Source: Dysgonomonas sp. PH5-45
GTDB taxonomy: Bacteria > Bacteroidota > Bacteroidia > Bacteroidales > Dysgonomonadaceae
Direction: 5' to 3'
Length of the DNA stretch: 64,000 bases
NCBI RefSeq assembly: GCF_029893235.1
Contig: NZ_JARXWE010000003.1
Span: 1 to 64,000, forward strand
Positions within the stretch are counted from its first letter, which is position 1; every line of letters begins with the position of its first letter. Both the position numbers and the translations under genes were made by a program. Shown one piece after another: positions 7,923 through 18,237 of the stretch. The notes under the pieces are model-generated. The model ran no database searches, was not told where the DNA came from, and saw only the letters and a list, made by a program, of their open reading frames with translations.

Positions 7923-7983
7923 TTTACTTGATTATTTTGGTTATATATAAAACAACTCTTCATTCTACTATCTATGCTTTTTT

Positions 7984-9534
7984 TTACTGCGTTACAATAG
8001 TTCCGGTTCCGGTTCTTGGGAAACTTGATTCGCAACTACTGTTGGCAATAACCATAATTTCGGAGGCATCAATAGTTCTTCCTGAAGCAATTACCTTGAG
8101 TGTGATTGAAGGTCCGACAGTTAAGTTCATATCAGCTTCGAATACATCGTCGGGATAAAACCATTCATAATATATGTCATTACCCGAAGGATAGCTCGAC
8201 ATGGAAATGGTTAAGTTATCACCATTATTAAGTACTCGTGAACTAAAATTTAATACGCCCGGCTGATCCGGCACAGGACATGACGATCCGGTTTGAACAT
8301 CTACCGATATAGTTGCTCTATCGCCTTCCGCACAATCATTTACCGGTGTTACGTTAATCGCATAAGTACCTTCCGGTAGGTTCGAAGGGATATTGAAAGG
8401 ATAAAATATGGAAGATGAACTAACAATAGGTGTAATCCCCAGACTCGTTAAGTCATACTTGTATGAGGTTGCGTATCTTGCAGTAGGTACGACAAGTATA
8501 GCCTCTCCTCCTACTATTACTTGCTTTGGATATATCCGTATATTCCTTGAATTAATAGTTCCGGGCTCAGGACACCTTACTAAAATACTTTGCTGATCGT
8601 TGGTTATCATACTATATCCACAATCGTTAACCGCATAAACCTTTATTGTTCCCTTGGCGTATGTTCCGGCCACATCGCCGGTTATTGTTATTACTGAACT
8701 TGTAGAATATCCGCTCAATCCGTTGGGCAATACCCAATAATAAAAATCAGCACCGCTAACAGGCGTTACCTCCGCTCTCATCTGGTCAGTGCGGTTAATA
8801 CTCACCGGATCGTCATTGTTTACAACATAATATGTAAATATAATTTTATCGAGAGTTCCGGGTTTTTCGCACTCTACGCAAGGATTAACATAATTCACAA
8901 TAAGCGCCGTTGCAAAAGACTGTTCTTCACTTATACCACAACTATTAACAGCCCTGACCTTGATACTTCCGGCAGGATAATTACCATCAAAAACGGCTGT
9001 AATAGAGATTTGGTTGGTTGTAGAAAATCCCATTAGACCATCGGCTAATTCCCATATATAAGAAGTAGCACCACTTACGGCCGCCACCGAAGCTGTAAAC
9101 TTATCTCCTTGATCAAAAGGGCCATTATCCGAAATAGATATACTACCGGGCCGGGCCGGAACAGGACAATCCTGATTATCGAGCTTATACCATCGGTTAT
9201 TTACCCATGTGTAAACCCCAACTCCATCGAGCCCATTTTCAGGGGTACTATTAGTGTTATACACCGTCATACCATCAACGGAACTACTACTTGTCATCGG
9301 AGGATTCCAAGCTGTTGCAGATACAAGAAACAACCTCGGTAACAACAAGCCTTTGTTACTGTTCGAGACTATTTCTAAGGCGGCACCCTCATGAGGCGGA
9401 ACGTCTTTACCTATCGTTACCTGAGAATGTGTAGATAATGCTGTAAATGTTACACATATCAGAATAAACATTTTTTTTAGAACTAACTGATGATGTGCTG
9501 TTTGTAGTTTTGTTGTTTTCACCTTTTTTATCAT
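7984..9534 (-). CDS. Secreted PKD-like repeat protein, paralog 3 (four repeats)
   Basis: The 516-residue protein has an extended charged N-terminus before its signal sequence; a second Met at codon 22 (ATG at 9471) gives a more usual signal peptide MFILICVTFTALSTHSQ. The module VTIGKDVPPHEGAALEIVS, NKGLLLPRLFL, GMTVYNTNS and GVYTWVNNRWYKLD follows. Four PKD-like repeats are separated by C-P-x-P-G linkers. Repeats 1 and 2 are close to those of paralog 1 (compare GATSYIWELADGLMGFSTT with GATSYIWELPEGLMGFSTT). It is first in the three-gene cluster, and a TATATTTG -7 box lies about 260 bases upstream. Role unknown, probably surface. Confidence 0.78.
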   Translation of the reverse strand: MIKKVKTTKLQTAHHQLVLKKMFILICVTFTALSTHSQVTIGKDVPPHEGAALEIVSNSNKGLLLPRLFLVSATAWNPPMTSSSSVDGMTVYNTNSTPENGLDGVGVYTWVNNRWYKLDNQDCPVPARPGSISISDNGPFDQGDKFTASVAAVSGATSYIWELADGLMGFSTTNQISITAVFDGNYPAGSIKVRAVNSCGISEEQSFATALIVNYVNPCVECEKPGTLDKIIFTYYVVNNDDPVSINRTDQMRAEVTPVSGADFYYWVLPNGLSGYSTSSVITITGDVAGTYAKGTIKVYAVNDCGYSMITNDQQSILVRCPEPGTINSRNIRIYPKQVIVGGEAILVVPTARYATSYKYDLTSLGITPIVSSSSIFYPFNIPSNLPEGTYAINVTPVNDCAEGDRATISVDVQTGSSCPVPDQPGVLNFSSRVLNNGDNLTISMSSYPSGNDIYYEWFYPDDVFEADMNLTVGPSITLKVIASGRTIDASEIMVIANSSCESSFPRTGTGTIVTQ

Positions 9535-9798
9535 TCCTTTCTAATTATTGTTATTAACATATTTTTCAAGCATTCCTTATCTTCTTCTTGATTAAGAACC
9601 TGTTATAATATCTATAATCAGTTTAACACACACTTAATCAATACAAATCGTATTGTGTGCCATTTTTAAATTATTTGATTGTATTGATGTTAGTGCATCT
9701 TTGGCACAAAAAATGGAAGGGGAGTCCTTTTCCAATTTGTACATATTGCTTACTATTTTCGCAAACGGCACGGCAATTAAATCGAATCGAATGAAAGG

Positions 9799-9806
9799 CA
9801 AATATA
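9799..9806 (-). promoter_or_regulatory. Putative -7 box TATATTTG for the PKD-repeat cluster
   Basis: The minus strand reads TATATTTG, matching the TAnnTTTG consensus. It would give a leader of about 255 bases before the ATG at 9534. Confidence 0.35.
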
Positions 9807-9976
9807 AAATAGGAACTCCCCGACCCCTTTTTTGTAAAGCTCTCGGATAATATATTGAACGAAAAAAATTAAATGTTAATTTTTTATTGTTGGTAGATGT
9901 AGGGCACAAAAAAACAGGATATATTTTTTTATAAAAAAATACCCTGACCTTTTTTCTGATAAAATTATTTCGTATA

Positions 9977-9998
9977 ATGCGCGCACATGTACACGCAC
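9977..9998. repeat. 22-nt alternating purine-pyrimidine run (possible Z-DNA)
   Basis: From A at 9977 to C at 9998 every step alternates purine and pyrimidine, with a GC-rich core GCGCGCACATGTACACGCAC, in an otherwise AT-rich gap. Confidence 0.7.
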
Positions 9999-10083
9999 CT
10001 AATGATATGAAAATAGAAACATATATTTCTATATTCTGTACAAAAAATGAAAAAAATAGAGATATTAATCGACCCTTATGTGA

Positions 10084-10116
<33 letters not shown>

Positions 10117-10401
10117 ATAAAATAACGGTACTATCCAAATTTTGGACAATAAAAGCACAGTTGCGAATTCTTGTTTTTGGGCTTCCCATTATTTCAATTC
10201 ATTATTCAGACGACAAATATAATTATAAAAAACGAACAAAAAAGCCCCGAAATGAATATTGTGGCAAATATGTTAAAATACGAATACGTAGATTTCACAG
10301 ATTGAGAGCACCTTTTTTCTGTTCTGTTTTTCTTAAAAAAATTCTTTACAATTAGCCCCATAATCCTTTATTCATAAGCATTACTGCATACTGAAGAAAT
10401 A

Positions 10402-10459
10402 TGCGAAAATAAAAAAATCCAGAACCTTTTATGACATCTTGTAATGTTATATTTTCGCA
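10402..10459. repeat. 10-bp perfect inverted repeat with 38-nt loop
   Basis: TGCGAAAATA at 10402-10411 and TATTTTCGCA at 10450-10459 are exact reverse complements. There is no T-run or gene beside them; significance is uncertain. Confidence 0.5.
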
Positions 10460-10752
10460 CACCATAAGCTCATTTATTTACATTTTTTAAAATAAAAAGA
10501 GGTTTATTTAACAATATGGATATACCTCCTGTTTTTTAACTATTTTTCGATTAGTTATATTAATATCAAGTTGCCTTTTATAAAATAAATCAATAAAGAA
10601 TTTAATCCCTTAACCTTTGCACAGAACATACTACATTATCTATGGAAAGAGAATTAAAATAACCCGTGACGCACCTAAATAACTCACCACAAATTTCTCA
10701 TTATAAGCAATTTGCAATTCTTACCATTGAATCACCTACACTCATCGAACGT

Positions 10753-10819
10753 TGTTTCTGAACAAAGTGAAGAGTCTCTGTTTTTTTATTAAAGATCCTT
10801 CGTTTCACTCAGGATGACA
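10753..10819. repeat. Dispersed hairpin repeat, copy 1
   Basis: The left arm at 10753-10777 (TTCTGAACAAAGTGAAGAGT within it) and the right arm at 10793-10819 (AGATCCTTCGTTTCACTCAG within it) form an imperfect stem. The left arm resembles copy 2 at 44789, sharing TTCTGAAC and AGTGAAGA. It is non-coding. Confidence 0.7.
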
Positions 10820-11140
10820 AAATGGATATATCTTATTTCTCAGATAATGAATTTTCATATTCTAAATGCGCCACGGATTTGAAATGACTTTCTCGGATAT
10901 TGCTAAATATATGCTAATAAGATTTATACTGTAACCGAAAATTGCTTTTTGATTAAACTTATTATACTCATTCGGGTGTATACTCTTTTTATTATTCGCA
11001 CAAACCATAAATAGCAATTTGAATTACAAAGTATTCTTCTTTCATTATAATTTCGGCATATATCGCTCTGTCTTATTTTTGTTTTCAGAAATAATATGTT
11101 TTCTGTATAGATTTTGTTTTAATAGCTCTGTACTTTTCAT

Positions 11141-11148
11141 TAACTTTG
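11141..11148 (+). promoter_or_regulatory. Putative -7 box TAACTTTG for purL
   Basis: It matches TAnnTTTG and lies 44 bases before the purL ATG. No well-spaced -33 element is evident. Confidence 0.5.
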
Positions 11149-11191
11149 TTCCACATTTCAGAAACTTACTAACAAGTTACAAAAAGAAAAT

Positions 11192-14100
11192 ATGGTTGCT
11201 TTCTTCCAGAATCCTGCTAAGGATGTTATTATTGCAGTTCAAACCGATTTAGTATTAAACCCTGCCGATGTTCAGAAATTAACTTGGCTCTTTGGCGAAG
11301 CGCAAATGCTCGATACCTCCCAGATAGATGGCTATTATGTGGGGCCTCGTAAGGAAATGATTACTCCGTGGAGTACAAATGCCGTTGAAATAACCCAAAA
11401 TATGGGCATTGCAGGCATTCTCCGCATCGAAGAGTACTTTGTATCGAGCCAAGATGCGAAATTCGACCCCATGCTCCAGCAAATATACAGTGGGCTTACG
11501 CAGGATTTATTTACAATAGATAAGCAGCCCGAACCAATCATCGAGATTGACGATATTGAAGCCTACAACCGCAAAGAAGGTTTGGCACTGAGCGATGACG
11601 AGGTTGGATATCTGAACGATTTGAGCAAAAAACTTGGTAGGAAGCTTACCGATAGTGAAGTGTTTGGTTTCTCGCAAGTAAATTCGGAACACTGCCGCCA
11701 TAAAATATTTAACGGAACGTTTATTATTGATGGCGAGGAAAAGGAAAGTTCACTATTTAAACTGATAAAGAAAACATCGGCCGAAAATCCAAACAGACTT
11801 GTTTCGGCTTACAAAGACAATGTTGCTTTCAGCGACGGACCCGAAATTGAGCAATTTGCTCCCGCAACAGGCGATAAGCCCGATTACTTCCAAACAAAAC
11901 AAATAAAATCGGTTATCTCTTTGAAAGCCGAAACACATAATTTCCCAACCACAGTAGAACCTTTCAACGGTGCTGCAACAGGAACGGGAGGCGAAATACG
12001 CGACCGTCTGGCCGGAGGCCGTGGCTCGCTGCCTATTGCCGGCACAGCAGTTTATATGACAGCCTATCCCCGCACAAAGGCAGGCCGCAAATGGGAACAA
12101 GGTATGGCCGAGCGCCAATGGCTATACCAAACACCCGAAGAGATTCTTATAAAGGCATCGAACGGAGCTTCCGATTTTGGGAATAAATTTGGGCAACCCC
12201 TTATCTGCGGTTCGTTGCTCACGCTGGAACACGAAGAAAACGCGAAGAAATTTGCTTACGATAAAGTAATAATGCTTGCCGGAGGTGTAGGCTTTGCTAA
12301 TAAGCGGGACGCACTGAAAGCAGAGCCCACTCCGGGCGAAAAGGTTGTTATCCTCGGTGGAGACAACTACCGTATAGGAATGGGCGGAGGCGCAGTCTCG
12401 TCGGTCAACACAGGTCAGTATTCGAGTGGAATTGAGCTGAATGCCGTACAGCGTGCCAACCCCGAAATGCAAAAACGGACATCGAACGTTATCCGTACAC
12501 TGTCCGAATCGGACAATAACCCGATAGTTTCCATCCACGACCATGGTGCAGGCGGTCACCTGAACTGCTTGTCTGAGTTGGTGGAACACACAGGTGGTAT
12601 TATCGAGGTAGACAAACTTCCTGTTGGCGATCCTACCCTTTCGTCGAAAGAAATTGTAGGAAACGAAAGCCAGGAAAGAATGGGTATGCTCATACCTGCC
12701 GAAACAACAGAGATGATTAAGCGTGTTGCCGACCGTGAACGCTCGCCTATGTATGTTGTTGGCGAAACTACCAACGATATGAAGTTCGTTTTTGAGCAAA
12801 AAGACGGTAAACGCCCTATTGACCTTAATCTGGAAGATTTCTTCGGGAAAGCGCCTAAAACAATCATGCGTGACACCACCCTTGAAGAAACTTACAGCAA
12901 CCCCGAATACAATATTTCCGGCCTGAAGGAATATATAGAAAACGTGCTTCAACTCGAAGCCGTTGCTTGCAAAGACTGGCTCACAAATAAGGTAGACCGT
13001 TCGGTTACCGGGAAAATAGCCCGTCAGCAATGCCAAGGAGAAATACAGCTACCATTGAGCGACCTCGGAGCCGTAGCACTCGATTATCGGGGACGTACAG
13101 GTATCGCAACTTCAATCGGCCATGCTCCACAAGTGGCGATGGTCGACCCTGCGGCAGGATCGGTAGTATCTATTGCCGAAGCCTTAACCAACCTCGTTTT
13201 CGCACCTATCGAAGGAGGGTTGAACAGTGTATCGCTCAGCGCAAACTGGATGTGGCCCTGTAAAAATCCGGGCGAAGACGCACGTCTATATAACGCCGTG
13301 GAGGCTTGTTCCAACTTTGCGTGTAGTTTGGGTATAAACATCCCGACAGGGAAAGACTCCTTGTCGATGACACAGAAATATGGCGAAGAAAAAGTATATT
13401 CACCGGGAACGGTTATCATTTCGGCAGCAGCAGAGGTAAAAAACATCCGTAAGATTATTTCGCCTGTTTTAGCTTATATAAAAGGTACATACCTTTACTA
13501 TATAGATTTTTCGTTCGACACGTTTAAACTTGGAGGTTCGGCCTTTGCCCAAACTTTGAATAAGGTAGGCGAAGAAGTTCCCACCGTGAAAGATAGCGAA
13601 TATTTCAAAAACGCATTCAATGCCGTTCAGGAATTGATAGACCGTGGTCTTATCCTTGCCGGACACGATATTTCGGCAGGTGGTATGATAACCGCTATGC
13701 TCGAAATGTGTTTTGCCAACCCTAAAGGAGGTCTGGAAGCAAGACTCGATAAACTGCATCATTCCGATTTGATAAAAATTCTGTTTTCCGAAAATCCGGG
13801 TATTCTCATTCAGGTGAAACACCATCATCTGGTAGAAAAAATTCTGGAAGATTATGGACTCGGATTCGCTATCGTTGCACGGCCAACCGAAAACCGAAAA
13901 CTTACAATTCAGAAAGACGACTTTTATCAGGAATTCGATATAGATCAGTTGAGAGACGTTTGGTACGAATCGTCGTATTTACTTGATAGGCTTCAGAGTG
14001 GAGAAGAATGCGCTAAAGCCCGTTTCGAGAACTATAAGAATCAACCTTTGCAATTTAATATAAGGCACGACTTTTCGGGTCGCTTCTCTAATTTGGGCAT

Positions 14101-14881
14101 AACGCCCAACAGGGAGGGAATGTCGGGTATTAAAGCTGCTGTTATCCGCGAAAAGGGAACAAATGGTGAGCGTGAAATGGCGTACTCGCTTTATCTTGCA
14201 GGCTTCGATGTGAAAGACGTACATATGACCGACTTGGCTTCGGGCAGGGAAACGCTTGAAGACATAAATCTGATTGTGTTCTGTGGCGGATTTTCGAACT
14301 CCGATGTGTTTGGTTCGGCCAAAGGATGGGCAGGCAGCTTTATGTTTAACGAAAAAGCGAAACAGGCTCTCGATAATTTCTATGCCCGCAAAGACACCCT
14401 TAGCCTTGGTGTATGTAACGGTTGCCAGTTGATGATGGAATTAGGACTGGTTTATCCCGAACACACACAAAAACCAAGGATGGAGCATAACATCTCACAT
14501 AAGCTCGAATCAGCGTTCGTCAGTGTAGAGATACCCGAAAACAAATCGGTTATGTTCGGTTCACTATCTGGCAGTAAGCTTGGCATCTGGGTGACACATG
14601 GCGAAGGACGTTTTGTGTTACCACAGGCAGAACAAGACTATGAGTTTGTTGCAAAATACGTTTACGATACATATCCCGGAAATCCTAACGGATCGGACTA
14701 CAATACGGCAGGCGTTTGTTCTAAGGATGGTCGCCATTTGGCTATTATGCCTCACTTGGAGCGTTCGCTCTTCCCTTGGCAATGCGCATACTATCCCTTC
14801 GAGCGCCGCAAAGACGATGTTACACCTTGGATAGAAGCATTTATCAATGCCCGGAAGTGGATTGAAAACATTAAGGAATAA
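11192..14881 (+). CDS. purL: Phosphoribosylformylglycinamidine synthase (large, single-chain)
   Basis: The enzyme makes FGAM from FGAR, glutamine and ATP, the fourth step of purine synthesis, in the cytoplasm. At 1229 residues it is the large single-chain form with an N-terminal domain, two AIR-synthase-like halves and a C-terminal glutaminase. Visible markers are GPRKEMITPWSTNAVEITQN near residue 50, FSQVNSEHCRHKIF, KAETHNFPTTVEPFNGAATG, then the glutaminase nucleophile in LGVCNGCQLMMELG and the later VTHGEGRF and MPHLERS elements. The start MVAFFQNPAKDV agrees with relatives in the phylum and lies just after a -7 box. It is a single-gene unit with a strong terminator at 14933-14960. Confidence 0.97.
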   Translation: MVAFFQNPAKDVIIAVQTDLVLNPADVQKLTWLFGEAQMLDTSQIDGYYVGPRKEMITPWSTNAVEITQNMGIAGILRIEEYFVSSQDAKFDPMLQQIYSGLTQDLFTIDKQPEPIIEIDDIEAYNRKEGLALSDDEVGYLNDLSKKLGRKLTDSEVFGFSQVNSEHCRHKIFNGTFIIDGEEKESSLFKLIKKTSAENPNRLVSAYKDNVAFSDGPEIEQFAPATGDKPDYFQTKQIKSVISLKAETHNFPTTVEPFNGAATGTGGEIRDRLAGGRGSLPIAGTAVYMTAYPRTKAGRKWEQGMAERQWLYQTPEEILIKASNGASDFGNKFGQPLICGSLLTLEHEENAKKFAYDKVIMLAGGVGFANKRDALKAEPTPGEKVVILGGDNYRIGMGGGAVSSVNTGQYSSGIELNAVQRANPEMQKRTSNVIRTLSESDNNPIVSIHDHGAGGHLNCLSELVEHTGGIIEVDKLPVGDPTLSSKEIVGNESQERMGMLIPAETTEMIKRVADRERSPMYVVGETTNDMKFVFEQKDGKRPIDLNLEDFFGKAPKTIMRDTTLEETYSNPEYNISGLKEYIENVLQLEAVACKDWLTNKVDRSVTGKIARQQCQGEIQLPLSDLGAVALDYRGRTGIATSIGHAPQVAMVDPAAGSVVSIAEALTNLVFAPIEGGLNSVSLSANWMWPCKNPGEDARLYNAVEACSNFACSLGINIPTGKDSLSMTQKYGEEKVYSPGTVIISAAAEVKNIRKIISPVLAYIKGTYLYYIDFSFDTFKLGGSAFAQTLNKVGEEVPTVKDSEYFKNAFNAVQELIDRGLILAGHDISAGGMITAMLEMCFANPKGGLEARLDKLHHSDLIKILFSENPGILIQVKHHHLVEKILEDYGLGFAIVARPTENRKLTIQKDDFYQEFDIDQLRDVWYESSYLLDRLQSGEECAKARFENYKNQPLQFNIRHDFSGRFSNLGITPNREGMSGIKAAVIREKGTNGEREMAYSLYLAGFDVKDVHMTDLASGRETLEDINLIVFCGGFSNSDVFGSAKGWAGSFMFNEKAKQALDNFYARKDTLSLGVCNGCQLMMELGLVYPEHTQKPRMEHNISHKLESAFVSVEIPENKSVMFGSLSGSKLGIWVTHGEGRFVLPQAEQDYEFVAKYVYDTYPGNPNGSDYNTAGVCSKDGRHLAIMPHLERSLFPWQCAYYPFERRKDDVTPWIEAFINARKWIENIKE

Positions 14882-14932
14882 AGCCTTATGGCAGGTTTTT
14901 GTAGATATCACTAAGAGAGAATATATCCAGAT

Positions 14933-14960
14933 AAAAAGAGGTTTAACCGCCTCTTTTTTT
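14933..14960 (+). terminator. Intrinsic terminator of purL
   Basis: AAAAAGAGG pairs with CCTCTTTTT, ending in seven T. Confidence 0.85.
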
Positions 14961-15046
14961 GTTCAGTATCCCTGTGAAATATACAAAAAATACGACAGCA
15001 ATTTTTATGCTGAACTTATGTTTTGAATAATAGGGTTTGTATTAAT

Positions 15047-15085
15047 AAAATAGCGAAAAAGAATGTCCTTCTTTTCCGCTATTTC
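15047..15085 (-). terminator. Probable terminator of the atp operon
   Basis: AAATAGCG plus an A/G-rich stretch pairs with TTCTTTTCCGCTATTT. On the minus strand the stem ends with TTTTATT, a weak U-run, 37 bases after the atpG stop. Confidence 0.6.
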
Positions 15086-15122
15086 TTTATGATATGAATT
15101 ATTTTCTCTATACAACAGAAAC

Positions 15123-16007
15123 CTACAAAGCAGACGCTCCTCCGATAATGTCGAGCAACTGGTTTGTAATAGCACCCTGACGACTCTTGTTGTACTCAAC
15201 AGTAAGGTCTTGTACAAGGTCTTGAGCATTGTCGGTTGCTATTTGCATAGCCATACTCCGTGCCGCATGTTCGGATGCATTAGAGTCTAACAGGGCTGAA
15301 TATAAGTTTGAAGCCAAAACCTTAGGTATAAGGTGCGAAAGAAGTTCTTCGCGAGTTGGTTCAAGTATATAGTCGGTTTGCACATTATTAGATCCTCCTT
15401 GGGCATCTTGTTCCCTTACACTATCCAAATCGAAAGGCAAATAAACAGAGTTCGTAACTTGTTGCGACCCTGCCGATTTAAAGTGTGTGTAAACGAGAAT
15501 AATCCTGTCTACCTCTTTGTTCAGGAATTTTGAAACCAAATCGTTCGACAGCTCCAGCACAGGCTGAAACGAAGGCTTATCGGCCATAGCCGTAAATTGC
15601 CCTTCTATCTTTATATTCGATTTGTTCGCAAAGTCCATTATCTTTTTCCCAACGGGATAAACAAGGATATTTTCTTTACCCAAATTTTCGTACTGCGAAT
15701 ATGTTTGGCTGAACTCTTTAAGGATATTGGCATTAAAGCTTCCGCAAAGGCTTGAGTTTGACGAGAATGCCACGATAGCAACTCTTTTCACTTCACGCTC
15801 TTGCGCATAAGCCGAATCAAAATTGCTGTCGGAAGCCAACAAACAAGTAAGGATTTGATTCAATTTTTGTGTATAAGGCAAAAAAGAAACGATTGTAGCC
15901 TGAGCCTTATGCAACTTAGCTGATGCAATCATCTTCATGGCTGAAGTAATCTTTTTCGTACTATTGACCGATGCAATCCTGCCTTTTATTTCCTTTAATG
16001 ATGCCAT
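15123..16007 (-). CDS. atpG: ATP synthase F1 gamma subunit
   Basis: The gamma subunit is the central rotating shaft joining the c-ring to the alpha3beta3 head. The 294-residue protein begins MASLKEIKGRIASVNSTKKITSAMKMIASAKL, the family N-terminal helix, and ends with the conserved C-terminal helix SRQGAITNQLLDIIGGASAL. The middle is more divergent, as usual. It is the last gene of the atp operon, 15 bases after atpA. Confidence 0.97.
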   Translation of the reverse strand: MASLKEIKGRIASVNSTKKITSAMKMIASAKLHKAQATIVSFLPYTQKLNQILTCLLASDSNFDSAYAQEREVKRVAIVAFSSNSSLCGSFNANILKEFSQTYSQYENLGKENILVYPVGKKIMDFANKSNIKIEGQFTAMADKPSFQPVLELSNDLVSKFLNKEVDRIILVYTHFKSAGSQQVTNSVYLPFDLDSVREQDAQGGSNNVQTDYILEPTREELLSHLIPKVLASNLYSALLDSNASEHAARSMAMQIATDNAQDLVQDLTVEYNKSRQGAITNQLLDIIGGASAL

Positions 16008-16022
16008 AGAGTTTCTTTATTT

Positions 16023-17609
16023 TTAAGCTTTATACAAACTTGCAACTTCTTTCGCCACTTTTTCTATTGTAGCGGCAACTTCGTTTGTTAACTGACCTTT
16101 TTTCAGCACGTCAAGTACCGATTCCTTGTATTGCGTTTCCAATACTTTCAGGAACTCAGATTCAAAGTTATGAACCTTGTCGAGAGGTATGGTGTTAAGC
16201 AGCCCGTTAGTTCCGCAATAAAGAATAGCCACTTGTTTTTCCACTGGCATTGGCGAATATTGCGCTTGGATAAGCAACTCCGCATTTTTCTGTCCTTTAT
16301 TGATTGTAAGGGCAGTAACAGGGTCCATATCGCCACCAAATTGTGCAAACGCCTCCAATTCGCGGAATTGAGCTTGGTCTATCTTCAAAGTACCCGCAAC
16401 TTTTTTCATTGCTTTGGTTTGTGCACTACCACCCACACGCGAAACGGAAATACCCACGTCGATGGCCGGACGGTTACCCGAGTTGAACAAGTCAAGGTCA
16501 AGGAATATCTGTCCGTCGGTAATAGAAATCACATTGGTTGGAATATAGGCCGAAACGTCGCCCGCTTGGGTTTCGATGATAGGCAAAGCAGTCAGAGAAC
16601 CTCCGGCTTTCACTTTTCCTTTCAAAGATTCGGGCAAGTCGTTCATTTGCTCGGCAACCTCTTGCTGTTCGATGATTTTGGCCGCACGCTCCAATAAGCG
16701 TGAGTGCAAGTAGAAGATATCACCGGGATATGCTTCACGACCGGGAGGCCTTCTCAAAATCAGAGAAATTTCGCGGTAAGCCACAGCTTGTTTCGACAAG
16801 TCGTCGTAAACAACAAGTGCGTGACGACCTGTATCGCGGAAGTATTCGCCAATAGCAGCACCGGCAAATGCTCCGAAATATTGTAAGGCGGCTGGCTCGG
16901 CTGCTGTAGCAGAAATAACCACAGTATAGTCTAAAGCGCCTTTTTCTTTTAATGTTTCAACAATGTTTGCTACCGAAGAAGCTTTCTGACCGATAGCAAC
17001 ATAAATACAATAAACAGGATCGCCCGCTTCGTAGTTGGCTTTTTGGCTGATTATGGTATCTATGGCGATTGCGGTTTTTCCTGTCTGACGGTCGCCGATA
17101 ATCAACTCACGCTGACCACGGCCGATAGGAATCATCGCATCAATAGCTTTCAATCCGGTTTGCAAAGGTTGAGTTACAGGCTGACGGTATATTACACCCG
17201 GAGCTTTACGCTCAAGGGGCATTTCAATCAACTCGCCCTCAATATCTCCTTTTCCGTCAATCGGTTCGCCCAGAGGAGTGATTACACGCCCCAACAAGCC
17301 TTCGCCTACTTTAATAGAGGCAATCAGGCCTGTGCGTTTCACGATATCGCCCTCTTTTACAAATACCGAAGGACCCAATAATACGGCTCCCACGTTATCT
17401 TCTTCAAGGTTCATCGCTACGGCTTTCAGTCCGTTGTCGAATTCAAGCAACTCGTTCGATTCTACATTTTTCAAACCGTATACACGAGCCACGCTATCGC
17501 CCACCGAAAGAACCACTCCCGTTTCGTCAAACTGAACACGGTTGCTGATTCCATCCAGTTGCATCTTCAACACTTCTGAAACCTCGCTTGCTTTTATATT
17601 TCCAGACAT
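16023..17609 (-). CDS. atpA: ATP synthase F1 alpha subunit
   Basis: This is the regulatory nucleotide-binding subunit of the F1 head. In 528 residues it shows the P-loop [15 protein letters not shown], the Walker B region [20 protein letters not shown], and [25 protein letters not shown], as expected for alpha. The signature [17 protein letters not shown] lies near residue 385. Its length is slightly above the usual 500-515, with a longer N-terminus typical of the phylum. It lies between atpH (59 bases upstream) and atpG. Confidence 0.98.
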   Translation of the reverse strand: MSGNIKASEVSEVLKMQLDGISNRVQFDETGVVLSVGDSVARVYGLKNVESNELLEFDNGLKAVAMNLEEDNVGAVLLGPSVFVKEGDIVKRTGLIASIKVGEGLLGRVITPLGEPIDGKGDIEGELIEMPLERKAPGVIYRQPVTQPLQTGLKAIDAMIPIGRGQRELIIGDRQTGKTAIAIDTIISQKANYEAGDPVYCIYVAIGQKASSVANIVETLKEKGALDYTVVISATAAEPAALQYFGAFAGAAIGEYFRDTGRHALVVYDDLSKQAVAYREISLILRRPPGREAYPGDIFYLHSRLLERAAKIIEQQEVAEQMNDLPESLKGKVKAGGSLTALPIIETQAGDVSAYIPTNVISITDGQIFLDLDLFNSGNRPAIDVGISVSRVGGSAQTKAMKKVAGTLKIDQAQFRELEAFAQFGGDMDPVTALTINKGQKNAELLIQAQYSPMPVEKQVAILYCGTNGLLNTIPLDKVHNFESEFLKVLETQYKESVLDVLKKGQLTNEVAATIEKVAKEVASLYKA

Positions 17610-17668
17610 ATTAATTTTTTCTTATTAAAAAACTATCATCAAGTTAACGATAACGGTTTTACACAGGG

Positions 17669-18223
17669 TTACACAACTTTTTTGTTACTTCTGAGCAATT
17701 GCTCTCTGATTGACTTTAATTGTGTAGATACGCTTGCATCCAATCGATAAGTATCGATATATAATACAAAACCACCTCCAATTTCAGGATCTATCCGGGT
17801 CTCGAATTCGAGAGCACCTTTCACCTTGCTATTTACCAGTTGTTTTATCTTATCTTGGGCAGCTGTATCGATAGAACCTGCCGTTACTAACTTGCCTACA
17901 CTAATATTTTTATAGTCTCTGTATAAATCCAAATATACTAAACTGATCGTTTGCAGATTTTTTTCCCTTTTCTGATGCAATACTAATTCTATGAAACGGA
18001 CGAAGGCATCAGATACCTGGCCTCCGGCCGCTGTTTTTGTCAGTTCAAGTTTATCGCTGGTAAACAATACAGGATTATCTAATGCCGTACGAAGCGAATA
18101 ATCGTTGGTCAAGGCTTGGCTTAACTTTTGCATGTCTGTAAAAACCTTGTCTTCAACGCCCTGTTCTTTCGCATATTCGAAAAGAGCCCGTGCATAACGC
18201 TTAGATACTGTTCCTGAATTCAT
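17669..18223 (-). CDS. atpH: ATP synthase F1 delta subunit
   Basis: Delta links the F1 head to the b-subunit stalk. The 184-residue protein opens with the family pattern SKRYARALFEYAKEQGV and carries the C-terminal element DPEIGGGFVLYIDTYRLDASV before SIREQLLR. It follows atpF with 14 bases between them. Confidence 0.95.
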   Translation of the reverse strand: MNSGTVSKRYARALFEYAKEQGVEDKVFTDMQKLSQALTNDYSLRTALDNPVLFTSDKLELTKTAAGGQVSDAFVRFIELVLHQKREKNLQTISLVYLDLYRDYKNISVGKLVTAGSIDTAAQDKIKQLVNSKVKGALEFETRIDPEIGGGFVLYIDTYRLDASVSTQLKSIREQLLRSNKKVV

Positions 18224-18237
18224 AACTTATTAATATA

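Noticed and set aside
5723-9534. Type IX secretion cargo with C-terminal sorting domain
   Set aside because: The proteins end in the last PKD-like repeat, and I see no conserved sorting-domain motif.
9634-9909. 91-codon minus-strand frame in the gap
   Set aside because: No start context, domain or coding bias; it overlaps a possible promoter at 9799.
11019-11252. 77-codon frame ahead of purL
   Set aside because: Phe-rich, overlaps the purL promoter and start; not a plausible protein.
12122-13036. Long open frame on the minus strand opposite purL
   Set aside because: It lies fully inside purL on the other strand, has no recognisable domain, and is Cys/Phe/His-rich as expected of an antisense shadow.
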